Below, one piece after another: positions 1 through 9,009 of a stretch of DNA of 64,000 nucleotides. How positions within the stretch are numbered: position 1 is the first letter of the stretch; the number at the start of each line of letters is the position of its first letter. Source of the stretch: an uncultured Amylibacter sp. (GTDB taxonomy: Bacteria; Pseudomonadota; Alphaproteobacteria; Rhodobacterales; Rhodobacteraceae); the NCBI GenBank assembly GCA_959347345.1, contig OY365738.1, positions 372,001 through 436,000 of the forward strand, written 5' to 3'. The notes beneath the pieces were generated by a model. The model was not told where the DNA came from, made no database searches, and saw nothing but the letters and a program-made list of their open reading frames with translations. Position numbers and translations under genes: made by a program.

Positions 1-1
1 G

Positions 2-145
2 TTGTATAGTTTGAACGGGCAATGGCTGGCGGCGTGGCATTTGATTTCGGCAGGGTCTATTGTGGCGGCGATGCCCCCTGTGCTGATGTTTTTCTTGATG
101 CAGAAGCATTTTATTGCGGGGTTGACGTTGGGGGCGGTTAAGTAG
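2..145 (+). CDS. C-terminal end of a carbohydrate ABC transporter permease (partial)
   Basis: Only the last 47 codons lie in the window; the 5' part is off the left edge. The peptide ends in a hydrophobic segment followed by QKHFIAGLTLGAVK. Family knowledge: MalG/UgpE-type inner-membrane permeases end in a very similar way (a last membrane helix, then Q-[KR]-x-F-[IV]-x-G-[LM]-T-x-G-A-V-K). The role would be one of the two membrane subunits of a sugar or glycerol-phosphate importer. The substrate cannot be told from this fragment. The TAG stop is the first element of a 7-bp repeat array that continues downstream. Confidence 0.72.
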   Translation: MYSLNGQWLAAWHLISAGSIVAAMPPVLMFFLMQKHFIAGLTLGAVK

Positions 146-841
146 TTGTTAATTATTAGTTATTAGTGATTAGTGGGGGCTTTTGTGGATATAGAGCTTT
201 ACTTGCGTAAAGCCCATCCACAAAAGCCTTTGGCTATGCTTGGCACGGGTCGTTTGAGACCCGAAGGTGTGCGTCTTGGTTATTAGGTGTTAGGGAATTT
301 GCTTCACTAGCGACTCTAAAATACACTGACACAGTATCAACGAGAGGCTGACGCGCATCCCCCGCGGACACGTCCGCTAAAATTAGGAAACAATGGTGAG
401 GGTGCGCGCGACCGCCCCCCTGCGGGCACGCCCGCTAAAATTAGGAAACAGGGCGGTCGTTTCCTAGATTATTAGGTCTGCTCTAGATTTATTATCTGGA
501 TATTCAAGACGCTAGATTGGATTATTTGCAAAGAATACTTGGGAATTTTTGATGGGTTTGCTCTAAATTTATTTAGGCTGTGCCTAGATGCTAGGACAGG
601 CTTTAGCCACAAAACCCCGTCCAGCTCATTATTTTTATTTTCGGGCAGGTTCAACTGCCCTTGCAGGAGGGGTGGGCGGGTGGGCAACCGAACGAAGGGG
701 CTTGCCCCGAAGTGAGGGTGCAAGAAAAGAATCATTCACCTTTGATCATTAAACATTAATCGTTAATTTAGCCCTTGCGGGTCTTCGTCATTGCTACGCA
801 ATGCCGACCAAGCTTTTAGGGGAAGCGGTTTTTTGGGACGG
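146..841. repeat. Intergenic mosaic of heptads and hairpin modules (no gene)
   Basis: No credible gene. From left to right I see heptads (146-176), a long imperfect palindrome at 178-228 with inner arms GCTTTAC/GTAAAGC, a GGGTCGTTTGAGACCC hairpin near 247, and a block with GCGGACACGTCCGC and GCGGGCACGCCCGC tips (about 301-465). Then come an AT-rich module (about 470-610), a GGGCAGGTTCAACTGCCC hairpin near 644, a 'GGAGGGGTGGGCGG' module, and CATTGC-TAC-GCAATG at 789-803. The same blocks recur, reordered or inverted, in most other gaps of the window. The 472-735 minus-strand open frame is made only of these modules. Confidence 0.85.
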
Positions 842-2155
842 TTAGTACTCGTCTTTTATCTCTTTATCAATATGTGGGTATGTTTTTTCTAGCCATTCTT
901 TGTAAGCCTTATCAAATTCGCTAGGTTCTAAATATCTTGTTGGCCAATGTTTGGGGCGGTTTAATTTATCAGGTATTACTACCCCCTTTCCACAAAACAT
1001 TACATCAAGTTGTTTTTGGGTAGGGTGCATAAATTGTGAAAAATCACCATCTTCCATATAAGCCCACTGGGTATTTGCATTATTTATTTTTGTAAGAAAG
1101 CCTTTTGTTCTTTTCGGGATTTTATTATTGATATTTCTGTAATCTTTGTTGTGGCTAGAACGAGATGTGACACTCCATATTATACTACTAAGCCCCGCGC
1201 CAGTTAGATTTGCATGATTAAGTTGCGCACCAATTAGAATTGCATGATTAAGCGTTGCATCAGTTAAGTTTGCGTGATTGAGTAGAGCTTCGGTTAAGTT
1301 TGAGTTATAGAGCTTTGCCTTACTAATATTTGCCCTATTAAGCGATGCACCATGTAAATCGCAATTTTGCAAGTCAATGCGGTAATTTTGTTGTTGTTCG
1401 TGTTCTAGGTGTTTTTTACCATTGTGCCACTTATCACGCCGTCCGATAATTGTTAGTGCTGCAAGTATATCCTCGCGAAGTGGGTCAATTTTTTCTGGTA
1501 AATTTGCATAGGCCTTTTTGGGGCTATTCTGGCGGACATAAGCACACAAAATTTCCATAATTTGTATATGGTCGCGGAGGCTATCTTGGGCGATTCTTTC
1601 CAGTGCATAAAGTGCGCCGAGCCTTACTTCAATCACAGGTTCGTTGTTTGCATTATTTTTACCCAGTCCCTCCGTTGCCTTATTCAGTTGGTCGGTGATT
1701 TGCCCTTGTTCTGCTGTATTGGCTTGCTGTTCGGCTGCTGCACTTTGACGGTCTGCTGCTTCGCTTTGGCTTTCAGCAGAATCGCTTTGTCGTTTATTTT
1801 CTTCAGCACGTAAGATTGCCAAATAAACTCCAAATAAAGCAGCAAGCCCAGAAGTTGTTCCAAGAAAAGCAATAGCAAGATTGCGGATGCTATTATCCCC
1901 TGTTTCGGTTGCGTTCCACTCAAACCGAAGAATCTCTAAATAAAGAACGCCAAATAAGTAAAGCAGGGCAAAACCAATGATAAGAGCAAAAAAGATATAC
2001 GCTTTTTTTAATAGAGATGTCTCATTCCAACGCCTCATAAATCTGCGCCGTCTCCACATTATCCAATACTTAAAGACACTGTAATAATCGGAAATGAATT
2101 TTATGGGCATAAAAATCACGAAAATAACAATAGCAATAATTTCAAAATAATTCAT
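842..2155 (-). CDS. Membrane-anchored pentapeptide-repeat protein
   Basis: 437 residues. The first ~25 residues are a hydrophobic helix; two more hydrophobic segments follow at about 48-72 and 88-112, so the N-terminus is membrane-embedded. A Q/A/E-rich stretch (about 118-150) looks coiled-coil. A helical section with a GALYALERIAQDS motif follows, and then a short run of pentapeptide repeats of A(D/N)LxxA type (about 262-312). The rest is unassigned. Family: pentapeptide repeats form right-handed quadrilateral beta-helices; function here unknown. The ATG is embedded in TGAATTA-type heptads just after the lysR stop, and no Shine-Dalgarno is visible, so expression may depend on coupling to lysR 20 bp upstream. 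AT-richer than its neighbours. Confidence 0.8.
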   Translation of the reverse strand: MNYFEIIAIVIFVIFMPIKFISDYYSVFKYWIMWRRRRFMRRWNETSLLKKAYIFFALIIGFALLYLFGVLYLEILRFEWNATETGDNSIRNLAIAFLGTTSGLAALFGVYLAILRAEENKRQSDSAESQSEAADRQSAAAEQQANTAEQGQITDQLNKATEGLGKNNANNEPVIEVRLGALYALERIAQDSLRDHIQIMEILCAYVRQNSPKKAYANLPEKIDPLREDILAALTIIGRRDKWHNGKKHLEHEQQQNYRIDLQNCDLHGASLNRANISKAKLYNSNLTEALLNHANLTDATLNHAILIGAQLNHANLTGAGLSSIIWSVTSRSSHNKDYRNINNKIPKRTKGFLTKINNANTQWAYMEDGDFSQFMHPTQKQLDVMFCGKGVVIPDKLNRPKHWPTRYLEPSEFDKAYKEWLEKTYPHIDKEIKDEY

Positions 2156-2175
2156 AATTCACAATTCACAATTCC

Positions 2176-3072
2176 CTAATTACCGCGCAATTTCCGCCGA
2201 AACACGGTAATCTCTTCCACCACGAAATCGCGGAACGCACGGGCGCGTTTGGAATGGCGCAACTCCTCTGGAAACGCCAGATACACGGGGATATCGTCGC
2301 TTTGCTCGTCAGGCAGAACGCGAATCAGCTGGGGGAACTTCAACGCGGCATAGTTCGGCAGAACCCCGATACCTATATCGTGCAAAGTCGCCTGCAACAC
2401 GCCAAAATAGTTATTCAGGGTCAAATGCGACGAATGATCTTTGGACAATAACGGCTTTAACCACGCGGCACTTTGATTGACCTGCTGGCTGGACAGGCTC
2501 TGGCTGATGATGCGATGGTTTGCCAAATCCTCAAAGGAATCAGGCATTCCAGCCTTATCCAGATAGGCGCGGGTGGAGAATAATTGCATCGTCACATCCA
2601 TCAGGCGGCGGCGAATCAGCGCGGCTTGGGACGGTTTTTTCATGCGAATAGCGACATCCGCCTCGCGCATCGGCAAATCCAGCACGCGTTCCTCCAAAAT
2701 CAGGTCGATTTTTAACTGCGGATACTGCTCGTACAACCGCGCAAGGCGGGGCGCGAGCCAAAGCGTGCCAAAGCCTGTCGTCGTCGTCACCCGCAATTCC
2801 CCGAAGATTTCGTTTTCGGTATCGCGGATTTGGGCGGTCGCGGCTTCCAACTGGTGCGACATGTTTTTCGTGGCTTTATACAGGAGTTCCCCTTGCTCGC
2901 TGAGCAAAAGCCCCCGTGCATGGCGGTGAAACAAAGGCACATCCAGCGATTCCTCCAGCCCGCGGATTTGGCGACTGACCGCCGATTGTGATAAATGCAG
3001 CAGGTCGCCAGCGTGGGTGAGGTTGCCCATGTCCGCAACCGCATGAAAAATGCGCAGTTTGTCCCAGTCCAT
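2176..3072 (-). CDS. LysR-family transcriptional regulator
   Basis: 298 residues, normal family length. The N-terminal winged HTH spans about residues 1-60 (MDWDKLRIFHAVADMGNLTHAG, then LSQSAVSRQIRGLEESL). The effector-binding domain (about 90-290) has the two-lobe pattern seen in LysR proteins. The start has a good ribosome site, AAAGGCGACC, a few bases upstream. LysR genes usually sit opposite a target gene, but here the upstream side is an 870-bp repeat mosaic with no divergent gene, so the target and inducer cannot be inferred. The pentapeptide-repeat gene follows on the same strand after 20 bp. Confidence 0.93.
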   Translation of the reverse strand: MDWDKLRIFHAVADMGNLTHAGDLLHLSQSAVSRQIRGLEESLDVPLFHRHARGLLLSEQGELLYKATKNMSHQLEAATAQIRDTENEIFGELRVTTTTGFGTLWLAPRLARLYEQYPQLKIDLILEERVLDLPMREADVAIRMKKPSQAALIRRRLMDVTMQLFSTRAYLDKAGMPDSFEDLANHRIISQSLSSQQVNQSAAWLKPLLSKDHSSHLTLNNYFGVLQATLHDIGIGVLPNYAALKFPQLIRVLPDEQSDDIPVYLAFPEELRHSKRARAFRDFVVEEITVFRRKLRGN

Positions 3073-3942
3073 TGTGGTCGCCTTTGGTTCGTGTGGTGTT
3101 CGGGGTATTATGACGGATTTCGGGCGGGTTGTAAAGGTTTAATGATTAGTGATTAGTGATTAGTGATTAGTGGGGGCTTTTGTGCATATAGAGCTTTACT
3201 TGCGTAAAGCCCATACACAAAAGCCTTTGGTTACAAGATGATAGGCAAAAGCCACAAAAACCCGTCCGCCCAAGCCTTGTTTTTATTTTCAGGCAGGTTC
3301 AACTGCCCTTGTGAGGGGTGGGCGGGCGGGAAGCCCGAACGACGGGGCTTGCCCCGAAGTGAGGGCGAAACAAAAAACATTTACCGTTTATCCTTAAAGC
3401 CCAATGGTCATGTTTGGCACGGGTCGCGCAATTAACGATTAACGATTAACGATTAGCGATGAATATTTTTTTGCCACTTATTAGCTGGTCGGCATTGCGT
3501 AGCAATGACGAAGACCCGCAAGGGCTAATCCGCTTATCATTATTCTAGAGCAGACCTAATAATCTAGGAAACGACCGCCTTGTTTCTTAGTTTTAGCGGG
3601 CGTGCCCGCAGGGGGGGCGGTCGCGCGCACCCTCACCCCCACGGGTGCGCGTCAGCTTATCGGTTGTACTGGGTCAGTGTATTTTAGAGTCGCTGGTGAC
3701 GCAAACTCCTATTATCCTCGCTAACAAGACGCACACCCTTCGGGTTCGCGCGACCCACGTGCCACCATGAGCAATGGTTGTTTTATTTAAAAAAGATTTG
3801 CCAAACATAACCAAAGGCTTTTGTGTATGGGCTTTTGCATGTTTTTATTTCGGTCGGGCAGGTTCAACTGCCCTTATGCAAAAGCTCTATATCCACAAAA
3901 GCCCCCACTAATCGTTAATCGTTAATCGTTAATCGTTAATCG
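3073..3942. repeat. Intergenic mosaic of heptads and hairpin modules (no gene)
   Basis: After ~65 bp of ordinary lysR upstream sequence the gap is built from TTAGTGA heptads (3138-3174), a long palindrome with GCTTTAC/GTAAAGC inner arms (about 3176-3227), and the 'GGGGTGGGCGGGCGGG' module. Next are CATTGC-GTA-GCAATG at 3493-3507 and a GCGGGCGTGCCCGC block. A second copy of the long palindrome (about 3815-3900) has its inner loop occupied by a different hairpin, GGGCAGGTTCAACTGCCC. ATCGTTA heptads run into the tusA stop. I see no coding sequence. Confidence 0.85.
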
Positions 3943-4191
3943 TTATTTACGCAAATAAAACACATCCGCCCCTGCCGTTTCTTTATGTTTCACCACGCGA
4001 TGCCTCTGCTGAGCGCAGAAATGCGGCACATCAATCCGTGCGGCTGGATCGTCCGTCATAAGACGCAGCACTTGCCCCGCGTCCAAGCCCTTTAACGCCT
4101 TACGCGCCTTCAAAACAGGCAGAGGACACAGCAACCCCGTTGCATCCAACGCGGCATGATATTCCATATCATCGGCTAAATCATATATCAT
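3943..4191 (-). CDS. tusA: TusA-family sulfurtransferase
   Basis: About 82 residues from the ATG at 4191. It carries the family signature DATGLLCPLPVLKARKAL, in which the Cys of CPxP is the persulfide-carrying residue. TusA-type proteins relay sulfur for tRNA thiolation or other sulfur-transfer reactions in the cytoplasm. The 4191 start overlaps the upstream RHH gene by 11 bp; an internal ATG at 4167 (MEYHAALDATG) is also possible. The longer open frame from 4233 lies inside the RHH gene and is unlikely. The stop TAA is the first element of a TAACGAT heptad array. Confidence 0.85.
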   Translation of the reverse strand: MIYDLADDMEYHAALDATGLLCPLPVLKARKALKGLDAGQVLRLMTDDPAARIDVPHFCAQQRHRVVKHKETAGADVFYLRK

Positions 4192-4420
4192 CTGCCCCGA
4201 CCTCAACCTTCGCCTGATACCAGCGCAACACATAAATCCGAATAGCGGTCGCCAGAGTCACCGCCCTCGCATCTCTTGCCACATCAATATCCTTTGCTAA
4301 ATGATTGATTGACAACCCTTTTTCATCGGCTATATTTTTAAACGCCAGCCAAAACGGGTCTTCAATAGACACGCTGGTCAAATGCCCGCTTATCTTTAAC
4401 GAACGTTTGCGTGGCCGCAT
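4181..4420 (-). CDS. Ribbon-helix-helix domain protein (RHH_4 type)
   Basis: 79 residues from the ATG at 4420. MRPRKRSLKISGHLTSVSIE, then DPFW, matches the N-terminus of alphaproteobacterial RHH_4 proteins, small DNA-binding proteins usually annotated as hypothetical or arylsulfate-sulfotransferase-like by transfer. I chose 4420 because AAAGGGGG lies just upstream; the GTG at 4438 lacks such a site. It lies 24 bp after fumC on the same strand and overlaps tusA, so fumC-RHH-tusA looks like one transcript. Its DNA target is unknown. Confidence 0.82.
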   Translation of the reverse strand: MRPRKRSLKISGHLTSVSIEDPFWLAFKNIADEKGLSINHLAKDIDVARDARAVTLATAIRIYVLRWYQAKVEVGADDI

Positions 4421-4444
4421 AAATCCCCCTTTAATCACGAAAAT

Positions 4445-5836
4445 CTACCTCGGCCCAATCATATCGCGCGGTTGCACGATGCGATCAAAGGTCGCCTCAT
4501 CTACGAAACCCAGTCGCACCGCTTCCTCCCGCAAGGTCGTCCCATTCTTATGCGCGGTTTTCGCCACCTGCGTGGCGTTATCATAGCCAATTTCGGGGGC
4601 GAGGGCGGTCACCAGCATCAGGCTTTGCTCCATTAACATCCCAATCCGCGCCTCATCCGCGCGTATCCCAACGGCGCAATTATCATTGAACGCACGCACG
4701 GCATCGCCCAATAATTGCAACGATTGCAACACGTTATACGCCATCATCGGCTTATATACATTCAATTCAAAATGCCCTTGCGAGCCCGCAAACCCGACCG
4801 CCGCGTCGTTGCCCAAGACATGAGCGCAAACCTGCGTCAAAGCCTCACATTGCGTAGGATTAACCTTGCCCGGCATTATCGAACTGCCTGGTTCGTTCTC
4901 TGGCAATATCAGCTCGCCCAGCCCACAACGGGGACCGGAGCCCAAAAACCGTATGTCATTGGCTATCTTAAACAACGATACAGCCACGGTTTTTAACGCC
5001 CCCGACATTTCCACCAGAGCGTCATGCGCGGCCAAAGCCTCAAACTTATTAGGGGCGGTTATGAAGGGCAGGGCGGTTATCCGCGCGATTTCCCCCGCCA
5101 CCTGCACATCCCAGCCTATCGGCGTGTTTAATCCCGTTCCCACGGCCGTGCCACCTTGCGCCAATGGGTATATATTGGCTAACGCCGCGTCCAGACGGGC
5201 TATGCCTTGGGCGATTTGATGGGTATAGCCAGAAAACTCCTGCCCCAGCGTCAGGGGCGTGGCATCCTGCGTGTGCGTCCGCCCGATTTTGATAATATCA
5301 GCGAATTCGGCGGTTTTGCTGGCAAAAGTCGCGTGTAAAGCCTGCAACGCGGGCAGGGTGATTTCCACACAGGACAGGGCGACGGCGATATGCATAGCCG
5401 TTGGGAAAGTGTCATTAGAAGACTGCCCCATATTGCAATGGTCGTTCGGGTGAATCGGGGTTTTACTGCCCAATTCACCGCCCAGCAGTTCAATGGCTCG
5501 GTTGGAAATAACCTCGTTCGCGTTCATATTGGATTGCGTGCCAGACCCCGTTTGCCACACAACAAGGGGGAAATGGTCGTCCAGTTGGTTATCGGCGACT
5601 TCGGTCGCGGCGGTGATAATAGCATCGGCTAGGGGCGGGGGCAATCGCCCCAAATCGCGATTAACCGTGGCGCAGGCTTGTTTGATAATGCCAAGGGCGC
5701 GGATAATTGCGCGGGGTTGGCGTTCCCAGCCTATCGGGAAATTCATCAGGCTACGCTGGGTTTGCGCGCCCCAGTATTTATCGGACGGCACGGATAATGC
5801 GCCAAAACTATCGGTTTCTGTGCGGATGTTTGTCAT
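4445..5836 (-). CDS. fumC: Class II fumarate hydratase
   Basis: 463 residues, full length for FumC. It interconverts fumarate and L-malate in the TCA cycle and needs no iron-sulfur cluster. Visible motifs are the substrate loop [13 protein letters not shown], the [14 protein letters not shown] region (B/A-site residues) and [10 protein letters not shown] with the catalytic His. The start has AGGAGAACCAA upstream. It heads a probable operon with the RHH and tusA genes. No anomalies seen. Confidence 0.97.
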   Translation of the reverse strand: MTNIRTETDSFGALSVPSDKYWGAQTQRSLMNFPIGWERQPRAIIRALGIIKQACATVNRDLGRLPPPLADAIITAATEVADNQLDDHFPLVVWQTGSGTQSNMNANEVISNRAIELLGGELGSKTPIHPNDHCNMGQSSNDTFPTAMHIAVALSCVEITLPALQALHATFASKTAEFADIIKIGRTHTQDATPLTLGQEFSGYTHQIAQGIARLDAALANIYPLAQGGTAVGTGLNTPIGWDVQVAGEIARITALPFITAPNKFEALAAHDALVEMSGALKTVAVSLFKIANDIRFLGSGPRCGLGELILPENEPGSSIMPGKVNPTQCEALTQVCAHVLGNDAAVGFAGSQGHFELNVYKPMMAYNVLQSLQLLGDAVRAFNDNCAVGIRADEARIGMLMEQSLMLVTALAPEIGYDNATQVAKTAHKNGTTLREEAVRLGFVDEATFDRIVQPRDMIGPR

Positions 5837-5863
5837 TTGGTTCTCCTAGTGGTTGGTGGTGGT

Positions 5864-6397
5864 TTAAGGTTTTTTGAAGTCTTTAAAGGATAAGACGTTT
5901 TTGGCAGGGTTTGGAGGGGTTGGTTTAGATGCTGCTTTGGCGGGGGCTTTTGGCGAGGGTTTAGACGCGACTTTAGCAGCTTTCGCGGGGGATTTAGACC
6001 CCTGCATCGGGTTATCCTCGCTTAAACTCTGCATATCAATCCGTTGAAATTGCAACACAAACTCCACAGACGGGTCGGCAAAAGACAGGATAGACGCAAA
6101 GGGTATCACCAGAGGCTCTGCCTGATTATCAAAATTAAGAGTAACCTGAAAATCCGCCTCATTCACCTGTAAATTCTCATACCAATCCTGAATGATAACC
6201 GTCATTTTTTCGGGGTAAGCGTGGAGCAAACTATCCGCCATTAAAACCCCGTCCGCCTGTGTGTCAAACTGAATGTAAAAGTGGTGTTTATCGGGCAAAC
6301 CCTTATCCGCAACCCCGCGTAATATGGAGGCAATCAGCCCGCGCATAGCGTTATTCATCAAAACGGGGTAGTTTATTTTCGGGGTGGGTGCGGTCAT
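5864..6397 (-). CDS. sspB: SspB-family ClpXP adaptor (alphaproteobacterial type)
   Basis: 177 residues. The first ~115 form the SspB core: INYPVLMNNAMRGLIASIL, then FYIQFDT and MTVIIQDWYENLQV, matching alphaproteobacterial SspB. The family tethers ssrA-tagged and other substrates to ClpX for degradation. The tail (about 130-177) is a flexible Ala/Pro/Lys linker ending in VLSFKDFKKP, which fits the short C-terminal ClpX-binding peptide by position. The start has AAAGGCG upstream. Transcribed toward fumC with a 27-bp gap. Confidence 0.88.
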   Translation of the reverse strand: MTAPTPKINYPVLMNNAMRGLIASILRGVADKGLPDKHHFYIQFDTQADGVLMADSLLHAYPEKMTVIIQDWYENLQVNEADFQVTLNFDNQAEPLVIPFASILSFADPSVEFVLQFQRIDMQSLSEDNPMQGSKSPAKAAKVASKPSPKAPAKAASKPTPPNPAKNVLSFKDFKKP

Positions 6398-6514
6398 AAA
6401 TTCGCCTTTCTAGGGGATTATAGCCCATCCGTGCAAATATGAAAAGGGCGACTTGCAATTTTTATTTTTATTGCTAAAAGGATATTGAACACCCAAACCA
6501 ACAAGGCATCCCCT

Positions 6515-7162
6515 ATGAAAATCACGCTTATCAGCCATTCCACCCCTGCCGAGCCTGCCGAAGGTCTGCAAACTATACAGGATTTGATAGTTTATGCCGC
6601 GCGGGTCAGCAACCCCGCCAATCAAAATAACGCGAATACGGGCGACCGCCTGATTGCCTATCTTGCCAAACACAAACATTGGAGCCCCTTTGAAATGGCC
6701 AGCGTGTGTTTGGAGATTGAAACGACCCGCGATATAGCCCGCCAGATTTTGCGCCATCGCAGTTTTTCGTTTCAGGAGTTCAGCCAACGTTACGCTAATC
6801 CCAAAGAGTTCGGGGAACAGTTTGTATTGCGGGAGGCTCGGATGCAGGATAATAAAAACCGCCAGAATTCCATTGAAACCAGCGATGATGTGTTGGAGAC
6901 CGCGTGGCGTGACCGCCAGCAGGGCGTGATTGACGCGGCGCGCGGCGCGTACGATTGGGCGATAGACAATGGTATTGCCAAGGAACAGGCGCGGTGCGTT
7001 TTGCCAGAGGGGAACACGAAGTCTCGGCTTTATATGAACGGGACGATTCGCAGTTGGATTCATTATATTGAATTGCGGAGCGATAATGGCACGCAACAGG
7101 AACACCGCGATATAGCCGTGGAAATCGCGCGGGTGATTGGGAAAATTTTTCCAATAAAATAG
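6515..7162 (+). CDS. thyX: FAD-dependent thymidylate synthase
   Basis: 215 residues from the ATG at 6515. It makes dTMP from dUMP using FAD, NADPH and methylene-THF. The ThyX signature appears as RHRSFSFQEFSQRY, the FAD- and dUMP-binding segment. RSWIHYIELR and the downstream EHRDIA region match the C-terminal substrate-binding part. A TTG at 6485 would add 10 residues; the ATG gives the usual N-terminus but has only a weak ribosome site. The TAG stop begins a perfectly phased array of five heptads. Confidence 0.96.
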   Translation: MKITLISHSTPAEPAEGLQTIQDLIVYAARVSNPANQNNANTGDRLIAYLAKHKHWSPFEMASVCLEIETTRDIARQILRHRSFSFQEFSQRYANPKEFGEQFVLREARMQDNKNRQNSIETSDDVLETAWRDRQQGVIDAARGAYDWAIDNGIAKEQARCVLPEGNTKSRLYMNGTIRSWIHYIELRSDNGTQQEHRDIAVEIARVIGKIFPIK

Positions 7163-7200
7163 TTATTAGTTATTAGTTGTTAGTTATTAGTTGTTTAGGG
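7163..7200. repeat. Heptad array downstream of thyX
   Basis: TTAT/TTGT-spaced TAG triplets continue at exact 7-bp intervals from the thyX stop codon (TAG TTAT TAG TTAT TAG TTGT TAG). All three forward frames receive a stop within 21 bp. The remaining ~85 bp before the next gene are AT-rich with no feature I can name. Confidence 0.9.
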
Positions 7201-7285
7201 TTGTAAGAGCGGGGAGTATATGTTAGGATTGTGTTAATAAATTGATTTTCAATTAGTGCCTCGCTAAAATTAAAGGAGATGCGGA

Positions 7286-8965
7286 ATGTCAAAATTTGAA
7301 CACGACAAATTATTAAATAACCTGACCGCACTCTCTACTAGACCTGAAGAAGAAGATAAATTCAACAAATGGATTGAGGATGTACCGCCGATTTTAGCTC
7401 TGATTGATAACCTTAATGAAGACGAATATATTGCCTGCGCAGTATCAGAGTCTTTATTCATACAAACAGCTATTGTTCCACGAGATCAAATCACCCCCCA
7501 AAGCACCAATGATTTGCTTGGCTGGGGTACAGATTCAATTGCATCCCGAGTTCATCATAGTTACATGGGTTCTAAAAGTGGTAAAAATATATGTCTTGAA
7601 AAATCTAATCTGTTTGACTGCGAATCAATTGATAATTCACCATCCCTAGTTTTTTATAGAACGTTTGAGGGTGTAAAAGATAAAAGCCGTCATTATTACG
7701 AAATTTTACAAGAGTTTGCCCATATTTCTGGCATTCATTGGCGTGATGAACATGACGCTTATTGTAAGTTTGATGAGAATGGGGATTGGGATAGCATTGT
7801 GTCAATTTCAAAAACCCCGATTGAACTTGTAACTGTTAATCGCAAAATTCTTGACGAATACCTTTATGCAACCAATAGTGTAATAGTTAGAGTCTTTGAA
7901 TTTAATTTACTTCCCGCAAGTTTGCATGGTTGGAATCAGTATGAGGAAACAATAAAACATGTAGATAATACACACTATACGCAGGGGCTTGACCCCTCCA
8001 AGGGGTCTTGCACACACGGATTTCAAATTATTACCCCCAAGGATAGCGATGACGACATATACAGCAGAATATCCGATTTTAATGATGATAAAAATAAAAA
8101 ATATGTTGAATTTATTGCCCATGATTGGCGAAATAAGGTTGTGTGCAATATATCAACTGACCCAAGAGCGACAACTAATTATTTTCAAACTAAAGATAAC
8201 AATCTTCCTTTTGAACTTTCCCCTGCATTTTTTAATCCCGAGGTTCTTTTAAAATATAAAACCGACAAAGATAAATATACCGTAAGAACAAGAAGTATAT
8301 CATGTAGATCAACTTGGTATCTCAGAAGTTATGACATTAATACATCTTCTGGTCAGGTACATGCCTATATTTGCGATTTAAGAAAGTTACCTTATAAAGA
8401 GCAGATGTACTGGAGCAGTTTCAATGAAAAGCCCAGAGCAGGTATTTCCAAACGGGCATTTGAAAACGATTTTCAAGCAAGCTGGAGCACAGATATTGAT
8501 TCGCTTGATAAAGTAAAACGCCAGCTAGAAGGTTGGACTATTTCTGGTATGTCTTGGTGGCAACCAACAGAACCTCGTGTGTTTGAAAATGTAACCCGTC
8601 CTTTAACAGGCAGTAAAGATGAGTGGGCAGAGGCATTTATGGAATTATCAAAATTGATTGCAGAGGGCTTTAGGGTTAAACCAATTCGCAAGGCATTAGA
8701 CGACGCGAGCATAACCTATAATGAAAATTATCAAAGCATAAAATTACTTGAGCTTTTGTGTGGAACCATTACCCGAGAGCTTTCTGCATTAAAAGAAATG
8801 CAAATGATTAGAACAAAATTTAAGGGGCATTCTGGTGCATCGGATGCTGATGAAATTTCCACAAAAATTATCAAAGAACACGGCGGTTATCCCCAACATT
8901 TTAACGCGGTTTGCGACAGATTATTAGTTGAACTAGATATTATTGAATTCCAATTTTCATCATAA
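7286..8965 (+). CDS. Unrecognised 559-aa protein, AT-rich
   Basis: I do not recognise a family. The start has a strong AAAGGAG site. The protein is soluble-looking, with no signal peptide or membrane helix, and is rich in Asp, Glu, Lys and Asn. The N-terminal ~60 residues are acidic and helical. The middle part is aromatic-rich, and residues ~480-559 look helical, with LLELLCGTITRELSALKEM and a C-terminal LLVELDIIEFQF. The gene is distinctly AT-richer than fumC/thyX or the acyl-CoA dehydrogenase on either side. It stands alone, flanked on both sides by heptads, which suggests acquisition as cargo. A defence or stress role is possible but unsupported. Confidence 0.85.
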   Translation: MSKFEHDKLLNNLTALSTRPEEEDKFNKWIEDVPPILALIDNLNEDEYIACAVSESLFIQTAIVPRDQITPQSTNDLLGWGTDSIASRVHHSYMGSKSGKNICLEKSNLFDCESIDNSPSLVFYRTFEGVKDKSRHYYEILQEFAHISGIHWRDEHDAYCKFDENGDWDSIVSISKTPIELVTVNRKILDEYLYATNSVIVRVFEFNLLPASLHGWNQYEETIKHVDNTHYTQGLDPSKGSCTHGFQIITPKDSDDDIYSRISDFNDDKNKKYVEFIAHDWRNKVVCNISTDPRATTNYFQTKDNNLPFELSPAFFNPEVLLKYKTDKDKYTVRTRSISCRSTWYLRSYDINTSSGQVHAYICDLRKLPYKEQMYWSSFNEKPRAGISKRAFENDFQASWSTDIDSLDKVKRQLEGWTISGMSWWQPTEPRVFENVTRPLTGSKDEWAEAFMELSKLIAEGFRVKPIRKALDDASITYNENYQSIKLLELLCGTITRELSALKEMQMIRTKFKGHSGASDADEISTKIIKEHGGYPQHFNAVCDRLLVELDIIEFQFSS

Positions 8966-9009
8966 TAACAGACCCAAATAACTAACAACTAACAACTAAC
9001 AACTAATAA

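Noticed and set aside
472..735. 87-aa minus-strand open frame
   Set aside because: Consists only of intergenic repeat modules that recur elsewhere without being open; no ribosome site.
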